Below the pieces are notes generated by a model. The model saw only the letters and a program-made list of their open reading frames with translations, ran no database searches and had not been told where the DNA came from. Source: an uncultured Lachnospiraceae bacterium (lineage in GTDB: Bacteria; Bacillota; Clostridia; Lachnospirales; Lachnospiraceae). From it: a stretch of 64,000 nucleotides of DNA. Location of the stretch: positions 62,001 to 126,000 of the forward strand of contig CAJTVN010000001.1 in NCBI GenBank assembly GCA_910579685.1, given 5' to 3'. Shown piece after piece: positions 16,004 through 23,896 of this stretch; within the stretch, counting starts at the first letter, position 1; each line of letters begins with the position of its first letter. A program made the position numbers and the translations under genes.

Positions 16004-17314
16004 ATGAAAATAGCAGTGGCGGGAACCGGTTATGTGGGACTGGTGGCAGGAGTATGTTTTGCGGAGCAGGGGTATGACGTTACCTGCGTGGACGTGGACG
16101 AAAAGAAGATCGAGATGATGCGGCAGGGGATTTCCCCGATTTACGAGGATGGGCTCGAGGAGCTGATGCGCAAGAATAACGAGAGGGGAACGCTCCATTA
16201 CACCACGGATTATGCGGACGCTTACCGGGATGCGGACGCCATATTTATCGGGGTTGGCACGCCGGAGATGCCGGACGGAAGCGCTAACCTGAATTATATT
16301 GCCACGGTGTCCAGACAGATTGCGGAATCCGTGGAGAAGGACTGCCTTGTGGTGGTGAAGTCCACGGTACCCGTGGGAACCAACGACAAGGTTGAGCAGT
16401 TTATCCGGGATTTCCTGGTTCATGACGTGAAGGTGGAGGTAGCCTCCAATCCGGAGTTCCTTGCCCAGGGTACGGCGGTGCACGACACGCTCCATGCGGC
16501 GAGAATTATTATCGGAACGGAGAGCAAAGAGGCGGAGGCGCTGCTTAAGAAGATTTACGAGCCCTTCGGCCTTCCCATTGTTTCCGTGAAGCGCCGCTCG
16601 GCGGAAATGATTAAATATGCCTGCAACGATTTCCTGGCCCTGAAAATTTCCTATATGAACGATATCGCCAATCTCTGCGAGCTGGTGGGAGCGGACATTA
16701 CGGATGTGGCAAAAGGCATGTGCTATGATGAGAGAATCGGCTCCCGTTTTCTGAATGCCGGGATCGGATACGGGGGAAGCTGTTTTCCCAAGGATACCAA
16801 GGCTCTCAAATTCCTTGCAAGGGAGCATGGCTATCAGCTGCGGACCGTGGAAGCCTGCGTTGCGGTGAATTCGGATCAGAAGACCCGGCTTTTTGAGAAG
16901 GCGAAGGAGCGGATGATTTCCTTCAACCGTTTAAAGGTGGCGGTGCTTGGGCTCACCTTCAAGGCGGGCACGGATGATCTGCGGGAGGCCCCCTCCATCG
17001 ACAACATCCGGCTTTTGCTTGCCGGAGGGGCTGACATTTTCGCTTACGATCCCAAGGGCGGGGAGAGGGCGAAACTGATTTTCCCGGAGGGGAACCTGGA
17101 TAAAGGAACCATGAATTACGTATCCTCCCCCGAAGAGGCGCTGGATGCGGCGAATATTTGTTTTGTGTTTACGGAGTGGGGACAGGTGAAGGAGCTGACG
17201 CCTGAGATGTTCCGGGAGAAAATGCACACCCCTCTTGTGTATGACGGAAGAAATCTGTATGCGCCGGAGGCGATGAAAAAGGCAGGGGTGGAATATTACA
17301 GCATTGGAAGATAG
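16004..17314 (+). CDS. ugd: UDP-glucose 6-dehydrogenase
   Basis: A 436-residue NAD-dependent enzyme that oxidises UDP-glucose to UDP-glucuronate for exopolysaccharide synthesis. The N-terminal Rossmann motif is GTGYVGLVAG, a substrate block is EFLAQGTAVHD, and the catalytic nucleophile is Cys260 in GYGGSCFPKDTKAL, the same residue number as in the Streptococcus pyogenes enzyme. The C-terminal UDP-binding domain includes AVLGLTFKAGTDDLREAPS. The family could also include UDP-mannose-type dehydrogenases, but the motif spacing supports UDP-glucose. It follows manC by 72 bases in the same direction. Confidence 0.93.
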   Translation: MKIAVAGTGYVGLVAGVCFAEQGYDVTCVDVDEKKIEMMRQGISPIYEDGLEELMRKNNERGTLHYTTDYADAYRDADAIFIGVGTPEMPDGSANLNYIATVSRQIAESVEKDCLVVVKSTVPVGTNDKVEQFIRDFLVHDVKVEVASNPEFLAQGTAVHDTLHAARIIIGTESKEAEALLKKIYEPFGLPIVSVKRRSAEMIKYACNDFLALKISYMNDIANLCELVGADITDVAKGMCYDERIGSRFLNAGIGYGGSCFPKDTKALKFLAREHGYQLRTVEACVAVNSDQKTRLFEKAKERMISFNRLKVAVLGLTFKAGTDDLREAPSIDNIRLLLAGGADIFAYDPKGGERAKLIFPEGNLDKGTMNYVSSPEEALDAANICFVFTEWGQVKELTPEMFREKMHTPLVYDGRNLYAPEAMKKAGVEYYSIGR

Positions 17315-17353
17315 CGGCGTCAGGCGGTACGGCGGTGCGGAAAGGGAGAGCGG

Positions 17354-18298
17354 ATGGAACAGAAAGAGCAGAGCAGTATGGAAGAAAAGCAGACAGGCCG
17401 GAAAAGGATTTTGATTTTTCTTGCGGTCACTTTTGCAGTCACTTATTTTATTGAAATTGTCATGATAGCGCCTCTTGCCGGCAGCAGCGACGTGAACGAG
17501 GCGATGGCGGCCCAGCGGCTTCTTAGCGGCGTCATGTTCGTTCCGGCCCTGGGCGCGGTTCTTGCACGGATCCTCACAAAAGAAGGCTTTATGGGAACCA
17601 ATCTGTATTTTACCATAAATCTTAAGGAAAATCTCAGATACTATGGCCTCGTATGGCTTGGCTTCGGAATTCTGATAATCGCAGGTGCGGCTTTGTACTT
17701 TGCGCTTTTTCCGGCCTGCTACGACGGGAATCTCGGATATGCCGGCGCGGCCTTTAATGCGGCGGCCAAAGAGCCCTACTCGGATGAGCAGATCCGGCAG
17801 ATCGTGATGAACCAGGTGCTCATGGGATTTGTTATTGCGCCCTTTGCGAATCTGGTCAACTGCTTTGGCGAGGAATGGGGCTGGAGAGGCTACCTTCTTC
17901 CCAAGCTACTGAAACAGATGAAGGTGGTTCCCGCCGTGCTGCTTTGCGGCCTGGTCTGGGGGCTGTGGCATGGGCCGCTGATCGCTCTCGGCCATAATTA
18001 CGGAACCGGATATCCCGGCTTTCCCGTTACCGGGATCCTTGCGATGTGTTTTTTCTGCGTGGTCATGGGAACCATACTGTCTTATGTGACCATCCGGACG
18101 AGGAGCTGTATTCCTGCGATCATGGGACACGGCATGATCAACGGCTTTTCCTCCGTTGGCATTCTCTTTACTTCCCTGGAACATCCCTACAATGTGTTTC
18201 TCGGGCCCATGCCCGTGGGCCTGATCGGCGGAGCGGGATTTATTGCGCTGGCGGCTTTCCTTCTGTGGAAGCTTTACAGGGAGGAAAAGAACGGATAA
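17354..18298 (+). CDS. CPBP family intramembrane glutamic endopeptidase
   Basis: A 314-residue multi-pass membrane protein of the CPBP (CAAX protease and bacteriocin-processing, Abi) family. Hydrophobic segments lie at about 20-42, 52-72, 95-118, 150-168, 190-206, 225-246 and 280-304. The catalytic signature is intact: Glu173-Glu174 with Arg in GEEWGWRGYLLP, His206 in WGLWHGPL, and the third motif GHGMINGFSS with His259. Roles in the family include prenyl-protein processing, bacteriocin self-immunity and regulated proteolysis; no bacteriocin gene is visible here. It lies 39 bases after ugd and 36 bases before the DUF969 gene, so it may belong to either unit. Confidence 0.9.
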   Translation: MEQKEQSSMEEKQTGRKRILIFLAVTFAVTYFIEIVMIAPLAGSSDVNEAMAAQRLLSGVMFVPALGAVLARILTKEGFMGTNLYFTINLKENLRYYGLVWLGFGILIIAGAALYFALFPACYDGNLGYAGAAFNAAAKEPYSDEQIRQIVMNQVLMGFVIAPFANLVNCFGEEWGWRGYLLPKLLKQMKVVPAVLLCGLVWGLWHGPLIALGHNYGTGYPGFPVTGILAMCFFCVVMGTILSYVTIRTRSCIPAIMGHGMINGFSSVGILFTSLEHPYNVFLGPMPVGLIGGAGFIALAAFLLWKLYREEKNG

Positions 18299-18334
18299 AG
18301 CAAAAAGCATACGAATAAAGGAGGAGGTTACAAA

Positions 18335-19009
18335 ATGGAGTACTTGAAGTTAATCGGTATTTTAATCATTGTATTGGGCTTTGCACTGAAGCTGGATGTT
18401 CTGGCCGTGGTGCTTGTGGCCGGAATTGTAACAGGGCTTGTGGCGGGACTGGATTTCGTACATATTCTGGAGATTATCGGACAGTCCTTTGTGAATAACA
18501 GGCTGATGTCCATTTTCCTGATCATGTTTCCGGTCATTGCGATTATCGAGAGATACGGCATGAAAGAGAGGGCGGCCTATCTGATCGGAAAGATCAAAAA
18601 TGCGTCGGCGGGCAAGGTGCTGTCCATCTGGATGGTAGTCCGCTCCATTGCGTCAGCGCTGAATATCCGTATCGGCGGCCACGTGCAGTTCATCCGTCCG
18701 CTGATTCTTCCCATGACCGCCGCGGCTGCCGAGGCGTCCAAGGGAGAGAAACTGAGCGAGAAGGAGGAGGAGAAGGTAAAGGGGCTGTCTGCGGCAACGG
18801 AGAATTTCGGCAACTTTTTTGCGCAGAACTGTTTTCCGGCCTCGGCCAGCGTCGTGCTGATTCAGTCCGGGCTTGCGGTTGCCGGATATGACGTCACGCT
18901 GTCCGATATCGCCTCGTCAGCGATCTATGTGATGGTCATCTCCGTGATCCTCACGATTATACAAGTGTTTTTGTTTGACAGGAAACTGAAGGGAGGAAAG
19001 AAATCATGA
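18335..19009 (+). CDS. Putative 5-oxoproline transporter, DUF969 subunit
   Basis: A 224-residue integral membrane protein of family DUF969. Hydrophobic segments are seen at about 4-22, 24-45, 57-78, 100-120, 158-180 and 190-214; a charged loop (EKLSEKEEEKVKG) lies between the fourth and fifth. DUF969 and DUF979 proteins are encoded together across bacteria and are annotated as a 5-oxoproline (pyroglutamate) transporter because they cluster with pyroglutamate enzymes; this is a genome-context assignment. Here the pair overlaps by 4 bases and is followed by pyroglutamyl peptidase, in agreement. A strong GGAGGAGG ribosome site precedes the ATG. Confidence 0.85.
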   Translation: MEYLKLIGILIIVLGFALKLDVLAVVLVAGIVTGLVAGLDFVHILEIIGQSFVNNRLMSIFLIMFPVIAIIERYGMKERAAYLIGKIKNASAGKVLSIWMVVRSIASALNIRIGGHVQFIRPLILPMTAAAAEASKGEKLSEKEEEKVKGLSAATENFGNFFAQNCFPASASVVLIQSGLAVAGYDVTLSDIASSAIYVMVISVILTIIQVFLFDRKLKGGKKS

Positions 19010-19965
19010 CAGACTTTTTGGGTATTTATTTTCCGGAAATTTTTTATGTGCTGTGCGGTCTCGTCTGCTTCCTGACGGCTTTTCGTGCGAGAAAGAATGA
19101 ATCCGCAAGGGTGGGAACCATGCTTTTCTGGACTCTGACTGGCGTCATCTTTGCCTTTGGAAAGCTTCTGCCTCCCGTGGCGGTTGGCGGCATGCTGGTG
19201 GTGATGGGGGTTCTTACGGTCACAGGGCAGGTGAAGGTGGGAAAATTTAAGGAATCCACGCCGGAATTCCGAAAGGCGTCCAGCGAAAGGATCGGAACGA
19301 AGATTTTTGTGCCCGCAGTTGCGGTCGGCCTGATCGCCCTGATTCTGTCCTTTGTGAAGTACGACGTGGTAAAGGACGGTGTGGCGACACCCACGGCTTT
19401 AAACGGTGCGATCATGACCGGTGTTGCCTGCGTGGTTGCGCTGGCTCTCGGAATCGTGATCTGCAGGCCCAAGATGTCGGAGACAAAGGAGGATACCTCC
19501 CGTCTTCTGATGCAGGTGGGAGCGGCCTGCCTGCTGCCCCAGCTCCTCGGAGCCCTGGGGAGCGTGTTCTCCGAGGCCGGTGTTGGGGAAGTGATTTCCG
19601 GTATGATCTCCGCCGTGGTGCCCCAGGGAAACATCGTGGTGGGCGTGATTGTCTATGTGGCGGGAATGGTGATTTTTACCATGATTATGGGAAACGCCTT
19701 TGCAGCCTTCACGGTAATCACGGCGGGAATCGGCGTGCCCTTTGTCATTGCCCAGGGAGGGAACCCGGCGATCATCGGAGTGCTTGGCATGACGGCCGGT
19801 TACTGCGGGACGCTGATGACTCCCATGGCTGCGAACTTTAACATAGTTCCCTGTGCGGTCCTTGAAACAAAGGATCCCAAATGGTCGGTGATCCGGGCGC
19901 AGGTACCTATGGCGCTTATGATGATCGTGGTTCACGTGATCCTGATGCTGGTGCTGGGTTTTTAA
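19006..19965 (+). CDS. Putative 5-oxoproline transporter, DUF979 subunit
   Basis: A 319-residue membrane protein of family DUF979, with about nine hydrophobic segments spread over its length and a short cytoplasmic loop around residues 75-95 (VKVGKFKESTPEFRKAS). Late conserved blocks include GNAFAAFTVITAGIGVPF and GYCGTLMTPMAANFN, a small-residue motif reminiscent of a substrate path. Its ATG overlaps the DUF969 stop (ATGA), so the two subunits are coupled. pcp starts 20 bases downstream. The transport direction and substrate are inferred from context only; no pxpABC 5-oxoprolinase genes are in the window. Confidence 0.85.
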   Translation: MTDFLGIYFPEIFYVLCGLVCFLTAFRARKNESARVGTMLFWTLTGVIFAFGKLLPPVAVGGMLVVMGVLTVTGQVKVGKFKESTPEFRKASSERIGTKIFVPAVAVGLIALILSFVKYDVVKDGVATPTALNGAIMTGVACVVALALGIVICRPKMSETKEDTSRLLMQVGAACLLPQLLGALGSVFSEAGVGEVISGMISAVVPQGNIVVGVIVYVAGMVIFTMIMGNAFAAFTVITAGIGVPFVIAQGGNPAIIGVLGMTAGYCGTLMTPMAANFNIVPCAVLETKDPKWSVIRAQVPMALMMIVVHVILMLVLGF

Positions 19966-19985
19966 TGAGATAAGGGGGTATACGA

Positions 19986-20627
19986 GTGAAAATATTAGTG
20001 ACTGGATTTGATCCATTTGGAGGAGAGGCGGTGAATCCTGCCATAGAGACGGTCAAAAGGCTGCCGGCTACCATAGCGGGTGCGGAGATTATCAAGCTGG
20101 AGATCCCGACGGTCTGCCACAAATCCCTGTGCGTGATCGGGGAAGCGGTTGCGGCATATGATCCGGATGTGGTTTTATCCATCGGCCAGGCGGGCGGAAG
20201 AGCGGATATCACGGTGGAACGGGTGGGGATCAATGTGGATGACTGCCGGATTCCCGACAATGAAGGGAATCAGATTATCGACGAGCCGATTTATGCCGGG
20301 GGGCCGGCCGCTTACTTTGTGACGGTTCCGATCAAGGCCATGGTGCAACGCATACAGGAGCGGAAGATCCCCGCATCCGTCTCCAACTCGGCGGGCACCT
20401 TTGTGTGCAATCATGTGACCTATGGCGTGTGCCATCTGCTCGCCACCCAATATCCGGGAAAACGCAGCGGATTTATCCATATCCCTTTTCTGCCAGGGCA
20501 GGTGATTGATAAGAAGAACATGCCGTCCATGTCCCAGGAGATGATGGTGGAAGCCATTGAAGCGGCCATTTGCGCCATTGTGGAGACAGAGACGGACATT
20601 AAGGTGACGGGGGGAGCAACCCACTGA
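19986..20627 (+). CDS. pcp: Pyroglutamyl peptidase I
   Basis: A 213-residue cysteine peptidase (family C15) that removes N-terminal pyroglutamate (5-oxoproline) from peptides in the cytoplasm. The start VTGFDPFGGEAVNPA is typical; the triad is readable as Glu78 (ITVERVG), Cys141 (SNSAGTFVCNHV) and His165 (FIHIPFLP). It starts with GTG at 19986, 7 bases after AAGGGGG. It sits 20 bases downstream of the putative 5-oxoproline transporter, so free pyroglutamate released here may be moved by that transporter or further used. A UUCG-capped hairpin follows in the gap to the next gene. Confidence 0.96.
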   Translation: MKILVTGFDPFGGEAVNPAIETVKRLPATIAGAEIIKLEIPTVCHKSLCVIGEAVAAYDPDVVLSIGQAGGRADITVERVGINVDDCRIPDNEGNQIIDEPIYAGGPAAYFVTVPIKAMVQRIQERKIPASVSNSAGTFVCNHVTYGVCHLLATQYPGKRSGFIHIPFLPGQVIDKKNMPSMSQEMMVEAIEAAICAIVETETDIKVTGGATH

Positions 20628-20637
20628 TGAGGGAAGA

Positions 20638-20657
20638 GGGCGGGCTTCGGCCTGTCC
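20638..20657 (+). other. UUCG-capped hairpin between pcp and the fusion gene
   Basis: GGGCGGGC, a TTCG loop and GCCTGTCC can form an 8-bp RNA stem with two G-U pairs. No T-run follows, so it is more likely an mRNA stability or processing element than a terminator, and the downstream gene may still be cotranscribed. Confidence 0.4.
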
Positions 20658-20690
20658 GCTGAAAATAGAATTAAAGGAGGTCGGTCAGAA

Positions 20691-23261
20691 ATGAAATATG
20701 TGGTGATAGGCGGCGTTGCTGCTGGGACAAAGGCTGCCGCAAAGTTAAAGCGCCTCGACAGGAAAGCCGAGGTACAGATTTTTACAAAGAGCGAGGATAT
20801 CTCCTATGCGGGCTGCGGGCTGCCCTATTACATCGGAGGCGATATTGCCACCAGACAGGAATTGATTGTCAATTCTCCGGAAAAATACGCAGGCCTTACG
20901 GGAGCCGGCGTGCGGACCGGGTGCGAGGCCATCGGGCTTGACAGTGCGGGTAAAAAGGTGTCCATCCGCAGTGTGCAGGGAGAGGTTTTCGAGGAATCCT
21001 ATGACAAACTGATTATCGCAACCGGCGCGGTGCCTTTCGTTCCCCCGGTGGAAGGAAAGGATCTTCCGGGCGTGTTCTGCGTCAGAACCCCGGATGACGC
21101 CGTATCCATCCGCACCTATGCGCAGGAAAAGAAATGCCGCAGAGCGGTGGTCTGCGGTGCGGGCTTTATCGGACTGGAGGTGGCTGAGAACCTTCTGGCG
21201 CTCAAAATGGATGTTACCGTGATTGATGCGGCTCCCCAGATTATGCCAAACGCCTTTGACGAGGAGATGGCGGGCTATGCGAAGCGTCAGATGAAGGCGG
21301 CCGGAATGCGGATTCTGACTTCGGTAAGCCTTAAGGGGGTCGAAGGCGGGGAGCGCGCCGAAAGCGTGGTTACGGACAGCGGAACGCTTCCTGCGGATCT
21401 GGTGATTCTGGCCATTGGCGTGCGTCCGGCTACTGGTTTTCTTGCGCAGTCCGGCCTGGAAATGGTAAAGGGAACGATTCTGGTGGATGAGAAAATGCAG
21501 ACCAATCTTCCCGACGTCTATGCCGTGGGGGACTGTGCGTTTGTGGTGAATTCCCTGACGGGAGGAAGGCAGTGGTCGGCCATGGGCTCCACGGCCAATC
21601 TCTGCGCCCGTGCCATGGCAAAGGGGATTTACGGGATGGGAAAGGGCTACGGAGGCTGTCTTGGCACCGGGGTGGTGCGTCTGCTTCCAACCCTGAACGC
21701 AGGACGGACCGGACTCACTCAGGAGCATGCTGCTGCCGCAGGCTTTGAGGCGGTATCGGCGGTCTGTGTCGTGGATGATAAGGCGCACTATTATCCGGGC
21801 GCATCCTCCTTTATTGTGAAGCTCACGGCGGACGCAAAGACCCGCAGGCTTCTGGGAATCCAGGTTTTCGGCGCCGGGGCGGTGGACAAAATGGTTGATA
21901 TCGCAGTGACGGGTATTTCCTGTGAAAGGAAACTGGAGGATTTTGACACCCTTGATTTTGCCTATGCGCCTCCTTTTTCAACGGCTATCCATCCCTTTGT
22001 GACGGCCTGCTACATATTGGAGAACAAGCTGGACGGCGTTCTGGAATCCATGAGCCCGCAAGAGTATGCGCAGGGAGCGGCGAAGGACTATACGGTCCTG
22101 GACGTACAGCCCGCTCCCGGTATCCCGAATGCGAGATGGATCAATCTTTCCGCCGTGACGGAGCCTGTGAAGGATCTGGAAAAGGATGCAAAGCTTTTGC
22201 TTGTCTGCACCAAGGGAAAACGTGGCTATTTTCTGCAGAACCGCTTAAAAGCCCTTGGCTATACGAACACCCTTGTCCTGGAGGGCGGAGTTACGTTCAA
22301 TGAGGTCAGGGTGCCCTGCGGCGGGGCGAAGCTTTCGGCCGCTGAAATCAAGCGGGTGAAAGGCCTTGGATGCCTTCAGGATAAGCGCTATGACGATATC
22401 TTTAATGTGCGCGTCATCACGAGGAACGGAAAGCTGACCGCACAGGAGCAGAAGAAGATTGCGGAGGCGGCGCAGCGCTTCGGCTCCGGGGAAGTGACCA
22501 TGACTACCCGGCTCACGCTGGAGATCCAGGGAGTTCCCTACGACAGGCTGGAGGAAGTGATGGCCTTTCTGGCACAGGAGGGACTGGAAACCGGCGGGAC
22601 GGGCTCCAAGGTGCGCCCTGTGGTATCCTGCAAGGGAACCACCTGCCAGTATGGACTGATCGACACTTTTGCGCTGTCAGAAAAGCTCCACGATCTGTAT
22701 TATACCGGGTATCATGACGTGTCTCTCCCGCACAAGTTCAAGATTGCGGTGGGAGGCTGCCCGAACAACTGCGTGAAACCGAATCTGAACGATCTTGGGA
22801 TTATCGGCCAGCGCATACCGGAAATCGACCTCTCCAAATGCAGGGGCTGCAAGGTCTGTCAGGTGGAGAATAACTGTCCGATCCGGGTGGCGAAGCTGGA
22901 GGAGGGGAAGATCCGGATTGATACCGAAGCCTGCAACCACTGCGGACGGTGTATCTCCAGATGTCCTTTCGGGGCGGTGAATGAATCTGCGGTGGGTTAC
23001 AGGGTGTACATTGGCGGACGCTGGGGCAAGAAGGTGGCCGAGGGCCGTCCGCTGGATAAGATCTTTACCTCCGAGGAAGAGGTCTTGGAGCTTGTGGAGA
23101 GAGCCATCCTGTTTTTCCGGGACGAGGGTCTTTCCGGGGAGCGCTTTGCGGATACCATTGCCCGGCTTGGATTCGATTATGTGCAGGATAAGCTTTTGAA
23201 CAGCAAAATCGACCGTACCGAGATCCTGAAAAAGACCGTTGTGGGCGGAGCAACCTGTTGA
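20691..23261 (+). CDS. Fusion flavoenzyme: CoA-disulfide-reductase-like, rhodanese, siroheme reductase-like and ferredoxin modules
   Basis: An 856-residue four-module redox protein. (1) Residues 1-450: FAD/NAD(P)H pyridine nucleotide-disulfide reductase of the CoA-disulfide/persulfide reductase type, with GGVAAGTKAAAK, active Cys42 in YAGCGLPYY, the NAD-binding VCGAGFIGLE (154-163) and the FAD block YAVGDCAF. (2) About 455-540: rhodanese, Cys506 in CTKGKRG. (3) About 570-710: sulfite/nitrite reductase half-domain and 4Fe-4S/siroheme motif C647-x4-C652 and C690-x3-C694 (GGCPNNCVKPNL); the first spacing is x4 rather than the usual x5. (4) About 711-765: two 4Fe-4S motifs (C717, C720, C723, C729; C748, C751, C754, C758). 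Modules 1-2 match NADH-dependent persulfide reductases; 3-4 resemble AsrC-type anaerobic sulfite reductase. Reduction of persulfide, sulfite or a related sulfur species is inferred. AAAGGAGG precedes the ATG. Confidence 0.92.
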   Translation: MKYVVIGGVAAGTKAAAKLKRLDRKAEVQIFTKSEDISYAGCGLPYYIGGDIATRQELIVNSPEKYAGLTGAGVRTGCEAIGLDSAGKKVSIRSVQGEVFEESYDKLIIATGAVPFVPPVEGKDLPGVFCVRTPDDAVSIRTYAQEKKCRRAVVCGAGFIGLEVAENLLALKMDVTVIDAAPQIMPNAFDEEMAGYAKRQMKAAGMRILTSVSLKGVEGGERAESVVTDSGTLPADLVILAIGVRPATGFLAQSGLEMVKGTILVDEKMQTNLPDVYAVGDCAFVVNSLTGGRQWSAMGSTANLCARAMAKGIYGMGKGYGGCLGTGVVRLLPTLNAGRTGLTQEHAAAAGFEAVSAVCVVDDKAHYYPGASSFIVKLTADAKTRRLLGIQVFGAGAVDKMVDIAVTGISCERKLEDFDTLDFAYAPPFSTAIHPFVTACYILENKLDGVLESMSPQEYAQGAAKDYTVLDVQPAPGIPNARWINLSAVTEPVKDLEKDAKLLLVCTKGKRGYFLQNRLKALGYTNTLVLEGGVTFNEVRVPCGGAKLSAAEIKRVKGLGCLQDKRYDDIFNVRVITRNGKLTAQEQKKIAEAAQRFGSGEVTMTTRLTLEIQGVPYDRLEEVMAFLAQEGLETGGTGSKVRPVVSCKGTTCQYGLIDTFALSEKLHDLYYTGYHDVSLPHKFKIAVGGCPNNCVKPNLNDLGIIGQRIPEIDLSKCRGCKVCQVENNCPIRVAKLEEGKIRIDTEACNHCGRCISRCPFGAVNESAVGYRVYIGGRWGKKVAEGRPLDKIFTSEEEVLELVERAILFFRDEGLSGERFADTIARLGFDYVQDKLLNSKIDRTEILKKTVVGGATC

Positions 23262-23272
23262 TAAAAAACTTC

Positions 23273-23301
23273 TTGCTTTTTCGATGCAGGAGTGATACAC
23301 T
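23273..23301 (+). promoter_or_regulatory. Putative promoter of the rimP-nusA-infB operon
   Basis: TTGCTT (23273-23278), a 17-base spacer and TACACT (23296-23301) would start transcription near 23308, upstream of the palindrome at 23324-23359 and 70 bases before rimP. Confidence 0.5.
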
Positions 23302-23323
23302 AAAAAAGGATTATAGATAAATT

Positions 23324-23359
23324 ACTAAAAGAGTGGGCTTGCAAGCCCACTCTTTTAGT
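23324..23359 (+). terminator. Perfect 36-bp palindrome, leader terminator of the nusA operon
   Basis: The 18-base arm ACTAAAAGAGTGGGCTTG is followed directly by its exact reverse complement. In RNA it folds as a long GC-centred stem with a small loop (TTGCAA), preceded by As and followed by Ts, so it can act as a bidirectional intrinsic terminator. It ends the upstream fusion gene and, if the promoter at 23273-23301 is used, also lies in the rimP leader, where it could be an attenuator. Established knowledge: in Bacillus subtilis the nusA operon is reported to be autoregulated by NusA-dependent termination in its leader. Confidence 0.8.
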
Positions 23360-23377
23360 TAGATAAGAGGTGAGGAA

Positions 23378-23845
23378 ATGTCAAAAAAAGAGAATTACGA
23401 GGCGAGGACGGAAGAGCTCCTGCTTCCCATCGCAGAGGCGAACCAGGTGGAAATTTATGACATTGAATATGTGAAGGAAGGCGGCGACTGGTATCTGCGG
23501 GCGTACATTGACAAGGAGGGCGGAGTCACGATAAACGACTGCGAGGCGGTGAGCCGGGCGCTTTCCGATGCGCTGGATGCGGAGGATTTTGTGGAGGACG
23601 CCTATATTCTCGAGGTCAGCAGTCCGGGGCTTGGAAGGCTTCTCAAAAAGGATAAGCATTTTTCCAGAAGTCTTATGGAAGAGGTGGAGATCAAAACCTA
23701 CAAGCCGGTTTCGGGTGGTAAGGAATTTTCAGGGCGCCTTGCGGCCTTTGACGACAGGACCATCACTATTTTGCCGGAGGAAGGCGGAGAGCTTGTGTTT
23801 GACCGAAGCGATGTGGCCGCCGTGAGGCTGGCGTTCAATCCATAA
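23378..23845 (+). CDS. rimP: Ribosome maturation factor RimP
   Basis: A 155-residue cytoplasmic protein needed for maturation of the 30S ribosomal subunit. The family blocks YDIEYVKEGGDWYLRAYID, a VSRALSDALD region, EVSSPGLGRLLKKDKHF and a C-terminal SH3-like half are present, with normal length. AGAGGTGAGG gives the ribosome site. It is the first gene of the rimP-nusA-ylxR-ylxQ-infB-rbfA order that is conserved in Firmicutes, and follows the 36-bp palindrome. Confidence 0.97.
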   Translation: MSKKENYEARTEELLLPIAEANQVEIYDIEYVKEGGDWYLRAYIDKEGGVTINDCEAVSRALSDALDAEDFVEDAYILEVSSPGLGRLLKKDKHFSRSLMEEVEIKTYKPVSGGKEFSGRLAAFDDRTITILPEEGGELVFDRSDVAAVRLAFNP

Positions 23846-23896
23846 CGATGGAGATTGCCCGCGTAAGGAATCCGGGCGGAAAGGGATAAAGGAAAA

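Noticed and set aside
14627..16828. A 733-codon minus-strand open frame across manC and ugd
   Set aside because: Both plus-strand genes have clear catalytic motifs; the antisense frame is a by-product of codon use and spans two genes and their gap.
17354..18298. CPBP protease as bacteriocin immunity factor
   Set aside because: No double-glycine leader peptide or bacteriocin-like small gene was found nearby, so only the protease family is called.
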